38,284 nt of DNA from the NCBI GenBank assembly GCA_003599595.1, contig QZIP01000048.1:1-38284 (forward strand), written 5' to 3'. Under the pieces are notes generated by a model. It was given only the letters and a program-made list of their open reading frames with translations. It was not told the origin of the DNA and searched no databases. The translations under genes and the position numbers were made by a program. This stretch comes from Candidatus Parcubacteria bacterium. Lineage in GTDB: Bacteria; Patescibacteriota; Microgenomatia; Levybacterales; GWA1-39-11. This document shows positions 31,238 to 38,284 of the stretch, one piece after another; the stretch's first letter is position 1, and each line of letters begins with the position of its first letter.

Positions 31238-32317
31238 TTAAAATAATACTAAAAGTTTCTTAGTTAGTGTAGGTCTTGATAAAATATCCGTACTGTCTAT
31301 AAATTGACTTACATTTCCTATTGCATATTTCATATTTTTAATCTCTTCATTAGTAATTTTTTGTTTTATTGCATCTGCAAAATCATGACCATGAATCGTA
31401 AGATATGGTCGTTTGTGATAGCTTGATACTTCAGTGTTCATCTCATCAGTAATTGCTAGTTTATTGTGTCCATTAGCAATAATTTTATAAGCTTTACTTA
31501 AATTATTTTCTCTTTCTTTCCAATCTTTTGAGAAAAGAACAACTTTCAAAATTGGAGATAAATCTTGAGCTATGGCAAGTTTTGAAAATGCTGTCCCAAA
31601 CCATTTTAAATAAGGAGCATATTTCTTTTCTATTAAAAAACTGAGTTTCATAATTTCTCTGACTAATCTTGCTGCAATTACCTGAGAACCTAATTCGTCA
31701 CCTACATCTCCAGCTCTTCCAACAAAGGCTTCCTCTTGAGCTATTCTAACCCATTGAGAAGCATATAAATACAACCATATATCTTGCGGATAATATGCTA
31801 ATTTTTCTCTAACTGAATTTAATTCATTTAAGCCATCATAGAATACTTTCCCAGATGTTACTTCTAGTAGTTTTTGTTCTGGGATTGTAAGCCAATTTAA
31901 TATTTGAATAGTATTAGGTGTGTAGCCTAAGTATTTCTCAAAATAAGAGTTTATTGTATCAACAGTAACGAGGTGATTAACTGGACCACTGTCAATTTTT
32001 TCAAGAAGCTGTACTCCAATCTTGTCAGGCTTTCCAAAATTTGTAGAAATCCCTCTAACTTCATAAGGTAAATTCTTACTTAATACTTCTTTTATTTTTT
32101 CTGCTTTTTTAATATCTGCTTGAGATACAAAAAGATTTAATTTAAGACCCCAATGGTGATCCATTGATTGAGGGGTATCAAATTCCAAGACTTCAGAGCC
32201 TGTTCCAATTAAGGCAGCTGAATAAATAAGATTTGGAAAATTACTATCTAAGATTGGTTTTACAGCTTCGTAATAAAATATTTCACTTAATTGTAATCCA
32301 GGAATAAAATCAGGCAT
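31238..32317 (-). CDS. DUF4037 nucleotidyltransferase-like protein
   Basis: 359 residues. MPDFIPGLQLSEIFYYEAVK, SAALIGTGSEVLEFDTPQS and MDHHWGLKLNLF match DUF4037 proteins, which have an N-terminal nucleotidyltransferase fold. The GTGSE motif (38-42) and the DHHW segment (53-56) correspond to the GS and acidic strands of the fold. The remainder is helical, as in the family. Its reaction is unknown. ATG 32317 lies 18 bases after a TATAAT-like box (about 32341), without Shine-Dalgarno. It lies between two diverged direct repeats and may be a cassette. Confidence 0.85.
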   Translation of the reverse strand: MPDFIPGLQLSEIFYYEAVKPILDSNFPNLIYSAALIGTGSEVLEFDTPQSMDHHWGLKLNLFVSQADIKKAEKIKEVLSKNLPYEVRGISTNFGKPDKIGVQLLEKIDSGPVNHLVTVDTINSYFEKYLGYTPNTIQILNWLTIPEQKLLEVTSGKVFYDGLNELNSVREKLAYYPQDIWLYLYASQWVRIAQEEAFVGRAGDVGDELGSQVIAARLVREIMKLSFLIEKKYAPYLKWFGTAFSKLAIAQDLSPILKVVLFSKDWKERENNLSKAYKIIANGHNKLAITDEMNTEVSSYHKRPYLTIHGHDFADAIKQKITNEEIKNMKYAIGNVSQFIDSTDILSRPTLTKKLLVLF

Positions 32318-32354
32318 ATAAATTTATTGTTAGGATAATTATATCATGAGGCAG

Positions 32355-32437
32355 TTTCTAATGTGACCTAATCGGCGGTACTCGCGTTTTTTAGCCTACA
32401 TTTTTATATATCCCTAATAGACTCAAAAACACTTATT
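32355..32437. repeat. Diverged direct repeat, right copy
   Basis: See the left copy at 31139-31222. Read on the minus strand, both copies give a similar broken peptide (FLSLLGIYKNVG-stop-KTRVPPIRSH here), so the repeat may descend from a coding sequence. Confidence 0.6.
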
Positions 32438-32555
32438 ATAGTAGAATACATCTTATGGATTTGGAAACACCGCAACAGGAAAGGCCGCTCTTTGTTTTTG
32501 AAAATGATACCCATAAAAAATAAATAAATTTTCTTTAAGATGATATAATTCACTT

Positions 32556-34085
32556 ATGTTGTCTTTTATAGCCTCATCTATATCAAGAATCAATAAAATC
32601 CACCTTTTCCTATTTGTATTCATTTTATTTTTGGCCATTGTTTTAAGAGGTCAAGAGGTGTTTACAAACAATTATCTATTTTTAATAGACCAGGGCAGAG
32701 ACATGATGGATGTAAAAAAGATAATTTTTGATCATCACATAACTCTTATTGGTCCATACACCAGTCTGGGAGGTGTTTTTCAAGGCCCTATTTATTACTA
32801 TTTGTTATCCATTCCTACTCTTTTAACAGGCGGCGACCCAATTGGTCCACTAATATTAATGCTTTTAATAAGTTTGTCTGCAGCCCTGCTTGTTTATTTT
32901 TGGATGAATAAATTATTTGGTTTTAAAACAGCTATCCTAACCTTTCTTCTTTTTGCTGTTTCTCCTGAAGCAATATCAGCCGCAACATATACCTGGAATC
33001 CGCATCCAATGTGGCTTATGCTAGTTGTTTATTCATTTTCTCTTTTTGAAACTGTTTCAGGCAAACAAAAGTTTCATTTCCTACTTTGGCCCTCAATCGG
33101 TCTTATGTTTCATTTTGAAATGGCTTTAGGGTTTTTTATTTTATTGTCCACAATTTCTTTCTTTTTAATATTTGCAAAAGATAAGATTAAAAATAGATAT
33201 TTTATTTATGGCTTAGTTATTTTAATATTTACTTTTCTTCCCCAAATTATATTTGAATTAAGACACGATTTTCTGATGTCACGGTCTGTTATGGAGATTC
33301 TATCAGGAAAAGATCAGGGCTTGATTGTAAAAGGGGAAAGCAGGAGCTATTTAGATCTTTTAAATAATCATTTTCATGAATTTGTAAATAATTACAATTC
33401 TTCTTTTGTAAGAACAGGTATTTTAAGCAATCTTCCAATTTTTGCTTTTGTCTTTATCTTATTTTCTTTTCTCTTTGGTCAGAAAGCCCGCTTTATCAAT
33501 GTCAAGGAGTATAAATTTATAAAAATATTAGCATCCATTGTTTTGATTGTATTTTTGCTAACAGCTTTTTATCCCTTTCCAATAAGATACTGGTTTTTAA
33601 CAGGATTTCAAACGCTATATATATTAATATTAGGGGTATTGTTTGGTAGATTGTGGGGATATAGATTTGGGAAAATAGTGCTCATCTTACTGTTTTTCTA
33701 TTTTGCTATACACGTTTACAACAGGATAGATTTGCTATACTTTCATCCCCCGGACCAAGGCGGTACCGCAAAAATAAAAGGGAAAAAGGAGGCAATAGAC
33801 TATGTTTACAATGATTCCAAGGGTAAAAAATTTGGCTTACTGGTTTTTACCCCGCCTGTTAATACAGACGCCTATGATTACATCATATGGTGGTATGGAA
33901 ATAAAAATTACGGATATCTGCCCCACAAAGAAAAAAAAGGAATCTTTTATTTGCTTATTGAAAAAGATGCTTCACAACCCTGGAGTTATAAAGGATGGCT
34001 TGAAACAGTAGTAAAAACAGGGGAAATCATTGATACAAAAACTCTGCCAAATGGATTTATTGTTCAAAAAAGATATCAAAAATAG
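32556..34085 (+). CDS. GT-C type membrane glycosyltransferase (ArnT/PMT-like)
   Basis: 509 residues with about 10-12 transmembrane helices. After the first helix comes NYLFLIDQGRDMMDVKKIIF, an extracytoplasmic loop with the acidic residues that GT-C enzymes use for catalysis; GGVFQGPIYYYLLSIP follows, as in GT39/GT83 relatives. The C-terminus is a soluble segment with IIWWYGNKNYGY. It probably transfers a sugar from a polyprenyl-phosphate donor to a surface glycan or protein. ATG 32556 lies six bases after TATAAT (32544-32549), hence leaderless. Confidence 0.85.
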   Translation: MLSFIASSISRINKIHLFLFVFILFLAIVLRGQEVFTNNYLFLIDQGRDMMDVKKIIFDHHITLIGPYTSLGGVFQGPIYYYLLSIPTLLTGGDPIGPLILMLLISLSAALLVYFWMNKLFGFKTAILTFLLFAVSPEAISAATYTWNPHPMWLMLVVYSFSLFETVSGKQKFHFLLWPSIGLMFHFEMALGFFILLSTISFFLIFAKDKIKNRYFIYGLVILIFTFLPQIIFELRHDFLMSRSVMEILSGKDQGLIVKGESRSYLDLLNNHFHEFVNNYNSSFVRTGILSNLPIFAFVFILFSFLFGQKARFINVKEYKFIKILASIVLIVFLLTAFYPFPIRYWFLTGFQTLYILILGVLFGRLWGYRFGKIVLILLFFYFAIHVYNRIDLLYFHPPDQGGTAKIKGKKEAIDYVYNDSKGKKFGLLVFTPPVNTDAYDYIIWWYGNKNYGYLPHKEKKGIFYLLIEKDASQPWSYKGWLETVVKTGEIIDTKTLPNGFIVQKRYQK

Positions 34086-34118
34086 AATTAATCAAACCAC
34101 TATAGTAAAATACAACCA

Positions 34119-34622
34119 ATGGACTTAGAACAGAGTAAATCAGAAAGAATACCGCTTGTTACTGAGGTAGAGCAGAAAATCAGGCCGCCAATAAAAGTGG
34201 TTAGTCTTTCAGGCAAAGGAGATCCAAGACCACAACTGGGAAAAGAGATGGCCAAGATTTATTCTTGGTTAGAAAAAAAGGGAATAGTCTCAGTTGGACC
34301 CACTTTCGCAACCTTTCACACACGCCGTGATGAAGTTGGAGTGGAAAATGTAGAGTGGGATGCATGTGTGCCTATTTCTGTCAATAGCGAGGTAGAGACA
34401 AAAGATGAGTTTAGATGTCAAGAACTACCAGGAGCAAAAGTGATCAGTACAACTTTAACAGGAAGCTATGACCTAATAGGAGAAGCATTAAATTGTATGG
34501 AAAATCAAGCAAAGACAAGAGGAATAAAAACCAAGTGGCCGCTAACAGAGATTTATTGGAAAGTTGGAGAAAATCCGGTGACAGAACTTCAATATTTAGT
34601 TGATGAAGAAGAAACTTCATAG
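34119..34622 (+). CDS. GyrI-like / AraC effector-binding domain protein
   Basis: 167 residues, a stand-alone GyrI-like small-molecule-binding fold. Two repeats are visible: KVVSLSGKGDPRPQLGKEMA ... VGPTFATFHT ... WDACVPIS, and GAKVISTTLTGSYDLIGEAL ... WPLTEIYWKVGENP. The EIYW segment near the end carries the conserved acidic residue of the ligand pocket. No DNA-binding domain is attached, so it could be a drug or metabolite binder or a gyrase-inhibitor relative. TAAAAT (34106-34111) ends seven bases before ATG; leaderless. It follows the glycosyltransferase by 33 bases. Confidence 0.82.
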   Translation: MDLEQSKSERIPLVTEVEQKIRPPIKVVSLSGKGDPRPQLGKEMAKIYSWLEKKGIVSVGPTFATFHTRRDEVGVENVEWDACVPISVNSEVETKDEFRCQELPGAKVISTTLTGSYDLIGEALNCMENQAKTRGIKTKWPLTEIYWKVGENPVTELQYLVDEEETS

Positions 34623-34651
34623 TATGCTCCAAGGGGTATATTTGTCAAAAA

Positions 34652-35272
34652 TTATCTGCCAGTGGGAAATCCCAATATGTTATCTCCTGGTTCTGGTTCT
34701 TCATCACCGGTTTGACTATTCATCTGCCGTACAGTATTAAGATGAAATTTGTATAGCGCGTTCAAACATCTAAGCTCCTCAAGGATATCTTCATCACTAC
34801 CTACCTCGTCTTCATCAAATTCTCTTCTAAGCCCTGCAATATGGATATTTGGAACATATCCCAGTTTTGCAAGGCAATGCTCATAAATTACTCTTAATTC
34901 ATCTTCTTCCATTCTTATTAATTGTTTTGTTGTTAAAGGTTTTCCGTCTGGCCCAAGAGGTCTTAAATCTTGTACTGACTCATCTGTTGGCTCCCATTTA
35001 TATGTCATGCCTGGCCTCTTGCCCATAGCCGGTCTTGCAAGACCCAAATCATTAATGGCATCTTCTTTAATAACAGTCTCACTAATTCCAGTTTCTCCAG
35101 GTTTTGCACTTTTATCCCGTTCAAAAAGCGTAACTTCATCTCCTCTCCCATTAATAGTAAACCAAATCTGTGGTCTTCTATCTCTTCCTCCTTCATATTT
35201 CAAAATAACTAAAGAACCAGGCGTTAAAAGCCTGCTCCTTTCCCCACCTGCTTGTATTTCTCTAATACTCAT
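34652..35272 (-). CDS. Unknown 206-residue soluble protein
   Basis: No family recognised. The N-terminal part (SLVILKYEGGRDRRPQIWFT, DEVTLFERDK) looks like a small beta-barrel; the C-terminal half is helical and acidic (RREFDEDEVGSDEDILEELR), and the tail is proline/glycine rich (EPEPGDNILGFP). No membrane segment. Minus-strand TATAAT (35280-35285) lies seven bases before ATG 35272, hence leaderless. It converges with the GyrI-like gene with 29 bases between the stops. Confidence 0.7.
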   Translation of the reverse strand: MSIREIQAGGERSRLLTPGSLVILKYEGGRDRRPQIWFTINGRGDEVTLFERDKSAKPGETGISETVIKEDAINDLGLARPAMGKRPGMTYKWEPTDESVQDLRPLGPDGKPLTTKQLIRMEEDELRVIYEHCLAKLGYVPNIHIAGLRREFDEDEVGSDEDILEELRCLNALYKFHLNTVRQMNSQTGDEEPEPGDNILGFPTGR

Positions 35273-35458
35273 TGTCTGGATTATAGATCTTAAAATTAGC
35301 TAAATCAACCGTGAAGTGATTTTGTCTTCCAATAATATCACCGCAGCAAAATTAGGGTAGATGTAGAAACAGTATTTATAGACACGGTGAAATTAAAAAT
35401 ATGTGAGACAAAATTGACATAAAAGATAGAAAATGGTAAGATTACTATCCTATAATGT

Positions 35459-35608
35459 GAGCATACTCAATTGTTGCTCTTTAACATATTTATAGCAGGG
35501 AACTTTCTGGGTAAAAAAATTAGAAAAGATTAGTACTTTGCTTACTTTCTTTGATCAAGATTTTCTTACTCAGTTTTATTCCCTGCTATCTTTGTATAAC
35601 AATTTTTA
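35459..35608 (+). ncRNA. Candidate long-hairpin RNA (6S-like shape)
   Basis: TATAAT at 35451-35456 is followed by GAGCA/TGCTC and then an 11-bp perfect stem, ATAGCAGGGAA (35492-35502) with TTCCCTGCTAT (35579-35589). Inside it CTGGGTAA (35507-35514) pairs with TTACTCAG (35566-35573, one G-T) and GAAAA with TTTTC, giving one long rod with internal loops. A small TTGT/ACAA hairpin and TTTTT follow. The shape recalls 6S RNA but the sequence is not recognised, and no coding frame is present. The region 35290-35450 upstream holds only AT-rich DNA. Confidence 0.4.
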
Positions 35609-35624
35609 CTTGTTAATAAATTTC

Positions 35625-35699
35625 GAGGCAACCGGTTAATTGTACTTGAAATCTCAAGTACAGCTAGCCTGTTGCCTCCTGATATCTAACAAGAGGCAA
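35625..35699 (+). promoter_or_regulatory. Leader with mutually exclusive stems before the LysM gene
   Basis: GAGGCAAC (35625-35632) pairs with GTTGCCTC (35671-35678) around a perfect TGTACTTGA-AATC-TCAAGTACA hairpin (35641-35662). A third segment, GAGGCAA (35693-35699), can also pair with the same GTTGCCTC. This switch-like layout sits 30 bases before the GTG start. Confidence 0.5.
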
Positions 35700-35728
35700 A
35701 TATTCTAGCGGGCAGAAAGGAAACTCCA

Positions 35729-36886
35729 GTGAAAAACAAGGTTGTCTTCCTAGTGCTTCTGGCTGCTTTCCTCTTTTCTCTACCAACTGCAGCATATGCA
35801 GGCGGGGGTAGGGAATATACAGTACGGGAAGGTGATAGTCTTTGGGAAATTTCTCAAAGATACGGCCAATTATCAACAGGTGTCGGTGAGCTTCGGGCGA
35901 TCAATCCCGACGTCTCATCTCTACAGGCTGGGCACAGCATCCTGATCCCTTCTAATTGGCCCCAGGTGGTAACTATCCCAGAGATTACTCAGAGATCAAT
36001 AAGTGAGATCTTGGAGGTGTGTCCGACAAGACGGGAAGACGAAACCAAGCCTATACTTCTTCAGGGAGATGTAGCATTCAAGACCACGGCCCATACTGTT
36101 CAAATGGCCAGAGAGCCGTTCGGGTTCCTAGGATGTGGTGAAAGAGGAATACAATCTTTCCCACGATTCAAGATTCGAGCACAGAAGAACACGTCTATCT
36201 ATCCGATGGGAATAGTCTGGAACGGTCAGAGTATGGTCGTTAATCAGATGGTGTCATACGGAGGAGGAGAGTCTCGGTTTCACGTTCCGGGATTTGTATC
36301 CCAAACCTACAACGTGGAGAAGTTGCCGGAGACCCTGTCCGAGTCAGACAAAAAGAACTGGGCAAGGATGGGCAGGTATGAAAAGTCTTCGGGATATTTC
36401 GATCCTGCCACATCTTCATTTCTCACGTGGTGGTTCATACCCGCCATAGAGGATGAGGATCTGCTCGCAGTCTACATAACAGGTTTGACTGTGAGAAAAG
36501 TAGAGGCCGTGCCAATTCCTCAAGAAATCCTCCCAGGAAGGCCGGACAGAGGAATGATCACCAACACCTCCTCAATAACGCCCTGGGGCAGAATAGAAGA
36601 GCTCAAGATCGTCCAGGTGCATCAGAAGTATGGACTTCTTCCAGCGAGTTCTTCATCTGCATGGAGGGTAGCCTACCCATATCTGATGGGTATTGCCCTC
36701 CAGAGAAAGAACGGAGAAATAGTGACCATTTCCAGCGACAATTTTTGGAGTTGGGGACATACTCCAGATCCAGAAGATGTCGGAAGAACGGTATATGTAT
36801 CTCCCAATCAATCTCCTAAGGCGCCGCCCGAAGAACTTAGTATTGTGTGGGAACTCGCAGAAGAAGAGAAAAGTACACAAAGATAG
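35729..36886 (+). CDS. Secreted protein with one LysM domain, GC-rich
   Basis: 385 residues: a signal peptide (1 to about 24, MKNKVVFLVLLAAFLFSLPT, cleavage near AYA-GG), a LysM domain at about 29-75 (YTVREGDSLWEIS ... ILIPSNWP), and a C-terminal region of about 300 residues with beta-rich character and no recognised family (SFPRFKIRAQKN, SYGGGESRFHVPGF, FDPATSSFLTWWFIP). It should be exported and bind cell-wall glycan. Codon use and base composition are visibly more GC-rich than in any neighbour, suggesting recent transfer. GTG start at 35729 with AAAGGA nine bases upstream. The switch-like leader precedes it. Confidence 0.8.
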   Translation: MKNKVVFLVLLAAFLFSLPTAAYAGGGREYTVREGDSLWEISQRYGQLSTGVGELRAINPDVSSLQAGHSILIPSNWPQVVTIPEITQRSISEILEVCPTRREDETKPILLQGDVAFKTTAHTVQMAREPFGFLGCGERGIQSFPRFKIRAQKNTSIYPMGIVWNGQSMVVNQMVSYGGGESRFHVPGFVSQTYNVEKLPETLSESDKKNWARMGRYEKSSGYFDPATSSFLTWWFIPAIEDEDLLAVYITGLTVRKVEAVPIPQEILPGRPDRGMITNTSSITPWGRIEELKIVQVHQKYGLLPASSSSAWRVAYPYLMGIALQRKNGEIVTISSDNFWSWGHTPDPEDVGRTVYVSPNQSPKAPPEELSIVWELAEEEKSTQR

Positions 36887-36893
36887 CAGACAG

Positions 36894-36920
36894 GGGCTGG
36901 AGAGCACTCCTCTCCAGCCC
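36894..36920. terminator. Strong hairpin after the LysM gene
   Basis: Ten-bp perfect stem GGGCTGGAGA / TCTCCAGCCC with a seven-base loop, seven bases after the stop codon. No T-run follows on the plus strand (an A-run does), so it may work as a 3'-end barrier more than a classic terminator. Confidence 0.55.
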
Positions 36921-37089
36921 AATCGTCAAAAAAGGCCAAACTTCAAACATATACACTTTTCGCCATATTTAGGTCAAACAAAAGCTGATTGTCCACAATA
37001 ATATTTAAAAATTTTTACAATGCAATGAGTATATTATAGTAATTTATTCAAAGGGCATGGTCTTCTTTATAAGAAGATGTCTCTTTAGG

Positions 37090-37118
37090 TTCACATGTTA
37101 TGGTATTGGTGATATAAT
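37090..37118 (+). promoter_or_regulatory. Promoter for ruvC-ruvA
   Basis: TTCACA (37090-37095), 17-base spacer, TATAAT (37113-37118), ATG at 37132. It lies inside the longest open frame, which rules out the upstream start at 37057. Confidence 0.65.
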
Positions 37119-37131
37119 CATAAGTAAGAAA

Positions 37132-37611
37132 ATGAAGGTTTTTGGTGTTGATCCGGGAATAGCAAGAACAGGCTGGGGTGTTATAGAAGTTCAAGGTTCA
37201 AATTTAAAAGCTAAAAATTACGGTTGTGTGGAAACTGAAGCCGGAACAGTGGTGCAGGAAAGACTAAAAGAAATTTATAAGTCAGTATTAAAAACAATAA
37301 AAACCCACAAGCCTGATGTGTTAGCCATAGAGGAACTCTTTTTCAATACAAATGCAAAAACAGCCTTAATTGTTGGACAGGCAAGGGGAGTGATACTTCT
37401 TGCTGCATCTGAGGTCAATATCCCAGTCGCTGTCTACACGCCGCTGCAAGTAAAAATGGCTTTAACAGGATACGGAAGAGCAGAGAAGAATCAAATTGGA
37501 CAAATGGTCAAAACAATACTAAAATTGAGTGAAATTCCAAAACCAGATGACACAGCAGATGCCTTAGCAATAGCAATGACTCACGCATTTTCGTATAAAA
37601 GAAGTTGTTGA
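37132..37611 (+). CDS. ruvC: Holliday junction resolvase RuvC
   Basis: 159 residues from ATG 37132; family similarity starts at MKVFGVDPGIARTGWGVIE. The four catalytic acids are Asp7 (VDPG), Glu67 (AIEELFF) and Asp140/Asp143 (KPDDTADALAIA). It cuts Holliday junctions made by homologous recombination, working with the RuvAB motor. The stop lies 42 bases before ruvA. The last seven codons (FSYKRSC, stop) are part of the 59-bp inverted repeat that returns after ruvA. Confidence 0.95.
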   Translation: MKVFGVDPGIARTGWGVIEVQGSNLKAKNYGCVETEAGTVVQERLKEIYKSVLKTIKTHKPDVLAIEELFFNTNAKTALIVGQARGVILLAASEVNIPVAVYTPLQVKMALTGYGRAEKNQIGQMVKTILKLSEIPKPDDTADALAIAMTHAFSYKRSC

Positions 37612-37647
37612 AATATTATATTAATTTAAAATTAAAAATTTCAAATT
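37589..37647. repeat. Left arm of a 59-bp perfect inverted repeat around ruvA
   Basis: These 59 bases, from the last codons of ruvC to just before ruvA, reappear as the exact reverse complement at 38226-38284. Identity ends on the inner side at 37647/38226. Confidence 0.97.
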
Positions 37648-37653
37648 GTAATT

Positions 37654-38226
37654 ATGGTTGGTTTTTTAAAAGGAAAAATTGCCTTAAAAGACGGACAGTA
37701 CATCTATGTAGACGTTCAAGGTGTTGGATATAAGGTCCAGGTAGTGAGTGAAGTGCTGGCAAAACCTTTAAATGAAGTCTTAACAATATATACATACACC
37801 CACATCCGTGAAGACGCTATGGAGTTGTTTGGGTTTTTGCGTTTTGAAGACCTAAAGCTTTTTGAAAAATTAATAAGTGTGTCAGGCATAGGACCCAAAA
37901 CCGCTATAAATATATTTTCATCCGGAGATGGAGATCAAATTACGCAAGCAATAATTGCCGGCAATGTAGATTTTTTTACGGCTGTGCCAAAACTTGGAAA
38001 AAAAAATGCCCAAAAAATCATCATTGAACTTAAAAACAAAATCGGTGAAAGCAGGGAAATTGACATTAACAGCCTAGATTCAAATGTAAATGAGGAGTTG
38101 GTATCAGCATTGAAAAGCATTGGTTTCTCTATAGCTGAAATACAAAAAGCAGTGAAAAACATTAAAGAAAAAGACATCACGGTTGAAGAAAAAATAAAAC
38201 TCGCACTTAAATATATGGGAAAATAA
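37654..38226 (+). CDS. ruvA: Holliday junction DNA helicase subunit RuvA
   Basis: 190 residues. Domain I: MVGFLKGKIALKDGQYIYVD, an OB fold; domain II: LFEKLISVSGIGPKTAINIFS and FFTAVPKLGKKNAQKIIIEL, two helix-hairpin-helix motifs; domain III: EELVSALKSIGFSIAEIQKA, the RuvB-binding bundle. It binds the four-way junction as a tetramer. Lengths agree with the family. The gene is flanked on both sides by the arms of a perfect inverted repeat; the left arm ends seven bases before the ATG, so it contains the ruvA upstream region. Confidence 0.96.
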   Translation: MVGFLKGKIALKDGQYIYVDVQGVGYKVQVVSEVLAKPLNEVLTIYTYTHIREDAMELFGFLRFEDLKLFEKLISVSGIGPKTAINIFSSGDGDQITQAIIAGNVDFFTAVPKLGKKNAQKIIIELKNKIGESREIDINSLDSNVNEELVSALKSIGFSIAEIQKAVKNIKEKDITVEEKIKLALKYMGK

Positions 38227-38284
38227 ATTTGAAATTTTTAATTTTAAATTAATATAATATTTCAACAACTTCTTTTATACGAAA
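38226..38284. repeat. Right arm of the 59-bp inverted repeat
   Basis: It starts at the last base of the ruvA stop codon and runs to the window end, so the repeat may be longer than what is visible. As the window stops exactly in the arm, an assembly or amplification artefact must be considered. Confidence 0.97.

Noticed and set aside
37057-37131. Extended RuvC start at 37057
   Set aside because: The extra residues are not in the RuvC family and contain the promoter; the family start is ATG 37132.
1-38284. CRISPR array, rRNA genes, complete insertion sequence or prophage
   Set aside because: No regularly spaced repeats, no rRNA sequence, and only fragments of two transposases; no phage structural gene or integrase was seen.

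Overview
The window (about 38 kb, AT-rich, dense in short genes) looks like part of a Candidate Phyla Radiation / Patescibacteria genome, probably a Microgenomates-like lineage. This is inferred from gene style, not from rRNA, which is absent. The clues are small housekeeping genes with divergent family members (a CTP synthase with altered motifs, a short L19 with a lysine tail), LemA next to a DUF2207 protein, LysM proteins on a membrane anchor, many lineage-type hypothetical proteins, and several tiny GIY-YIG nucleases. The last bases of the window repeat an upstream segment in inverted orientation, so the right edge may be a contig end.

Layout. 1-2.2 kb: 5' part of polX (minus), a tRNA-Asp embedded in broken copies of itself, a LysM membrane protein and tRNA-Gly. 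2.2-8.6 kb: inositol-monophosphatase family enzyme, transposase remnant, an orphan PEP-synthase-like ATP-grasp protein, a GT2 glycosyltransferase, then lemA and a DUF2207 protein. 8.8-16 kb: a conserved block of pyrG, rplS, a YraN-like nuclease gene, a SurA-N-like membrane protein, a DnaQ/GIY-YIG fusion, an RDD protein, an RlmI-like methyltransferase and an MscS-related TM protein. 16-30 kb: an accessory region with tRNA-Lys and tRNA-Glu, each bracketed by two small GIY-YIG genes, many perfect short hairpins, a UPF0182 protein, a Fic protein with a co-transcribed partner, a creatininase-family protein, a 2-hydroxyacid dehydrogenase, several unknown orphans, and decayed paralogous micro-genes. 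30-35.3 kb: IS30 remnant, SAM methyltransferase, DUF4037 protein flanked by diverged direct repeats, GT-C type membrane glycosyltransferase, GyrI-like protein. 35.3-36.9 kb: structured non-coding DNA and a GC-richer secreted LysM protein. 37.1-38.2 kb: ruvC-ruvA, with ruvA between 59-bp perfect inverted repeats.

Gene expression style. At least nine genes have a TATAAT-like -10 box ending only 5-8 bases before the start codon and no Shine-Dalgarno sequence, which points to leaderless mRNAs. A second set has strong Shine-Dalgarno sequences (for example the 56-aa gene at 16961-17131).

The most novel-looking signal is the association of tRNA genes, partial tRNA duplications, chains of perfect hairpins with three-base loops, and small GIY-YIG endonuclease genes. 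At tRNA-Glu the nuclease gene sits between a broken copy of the tRNA 5' half and the intact tRNA, and its reading frame ends inside the tRNA. This looks like a tRNA-targeting mobile nuclease system that restores its target on insertion. That interpretation is inference; the arrangement itself is visible in the sequence.
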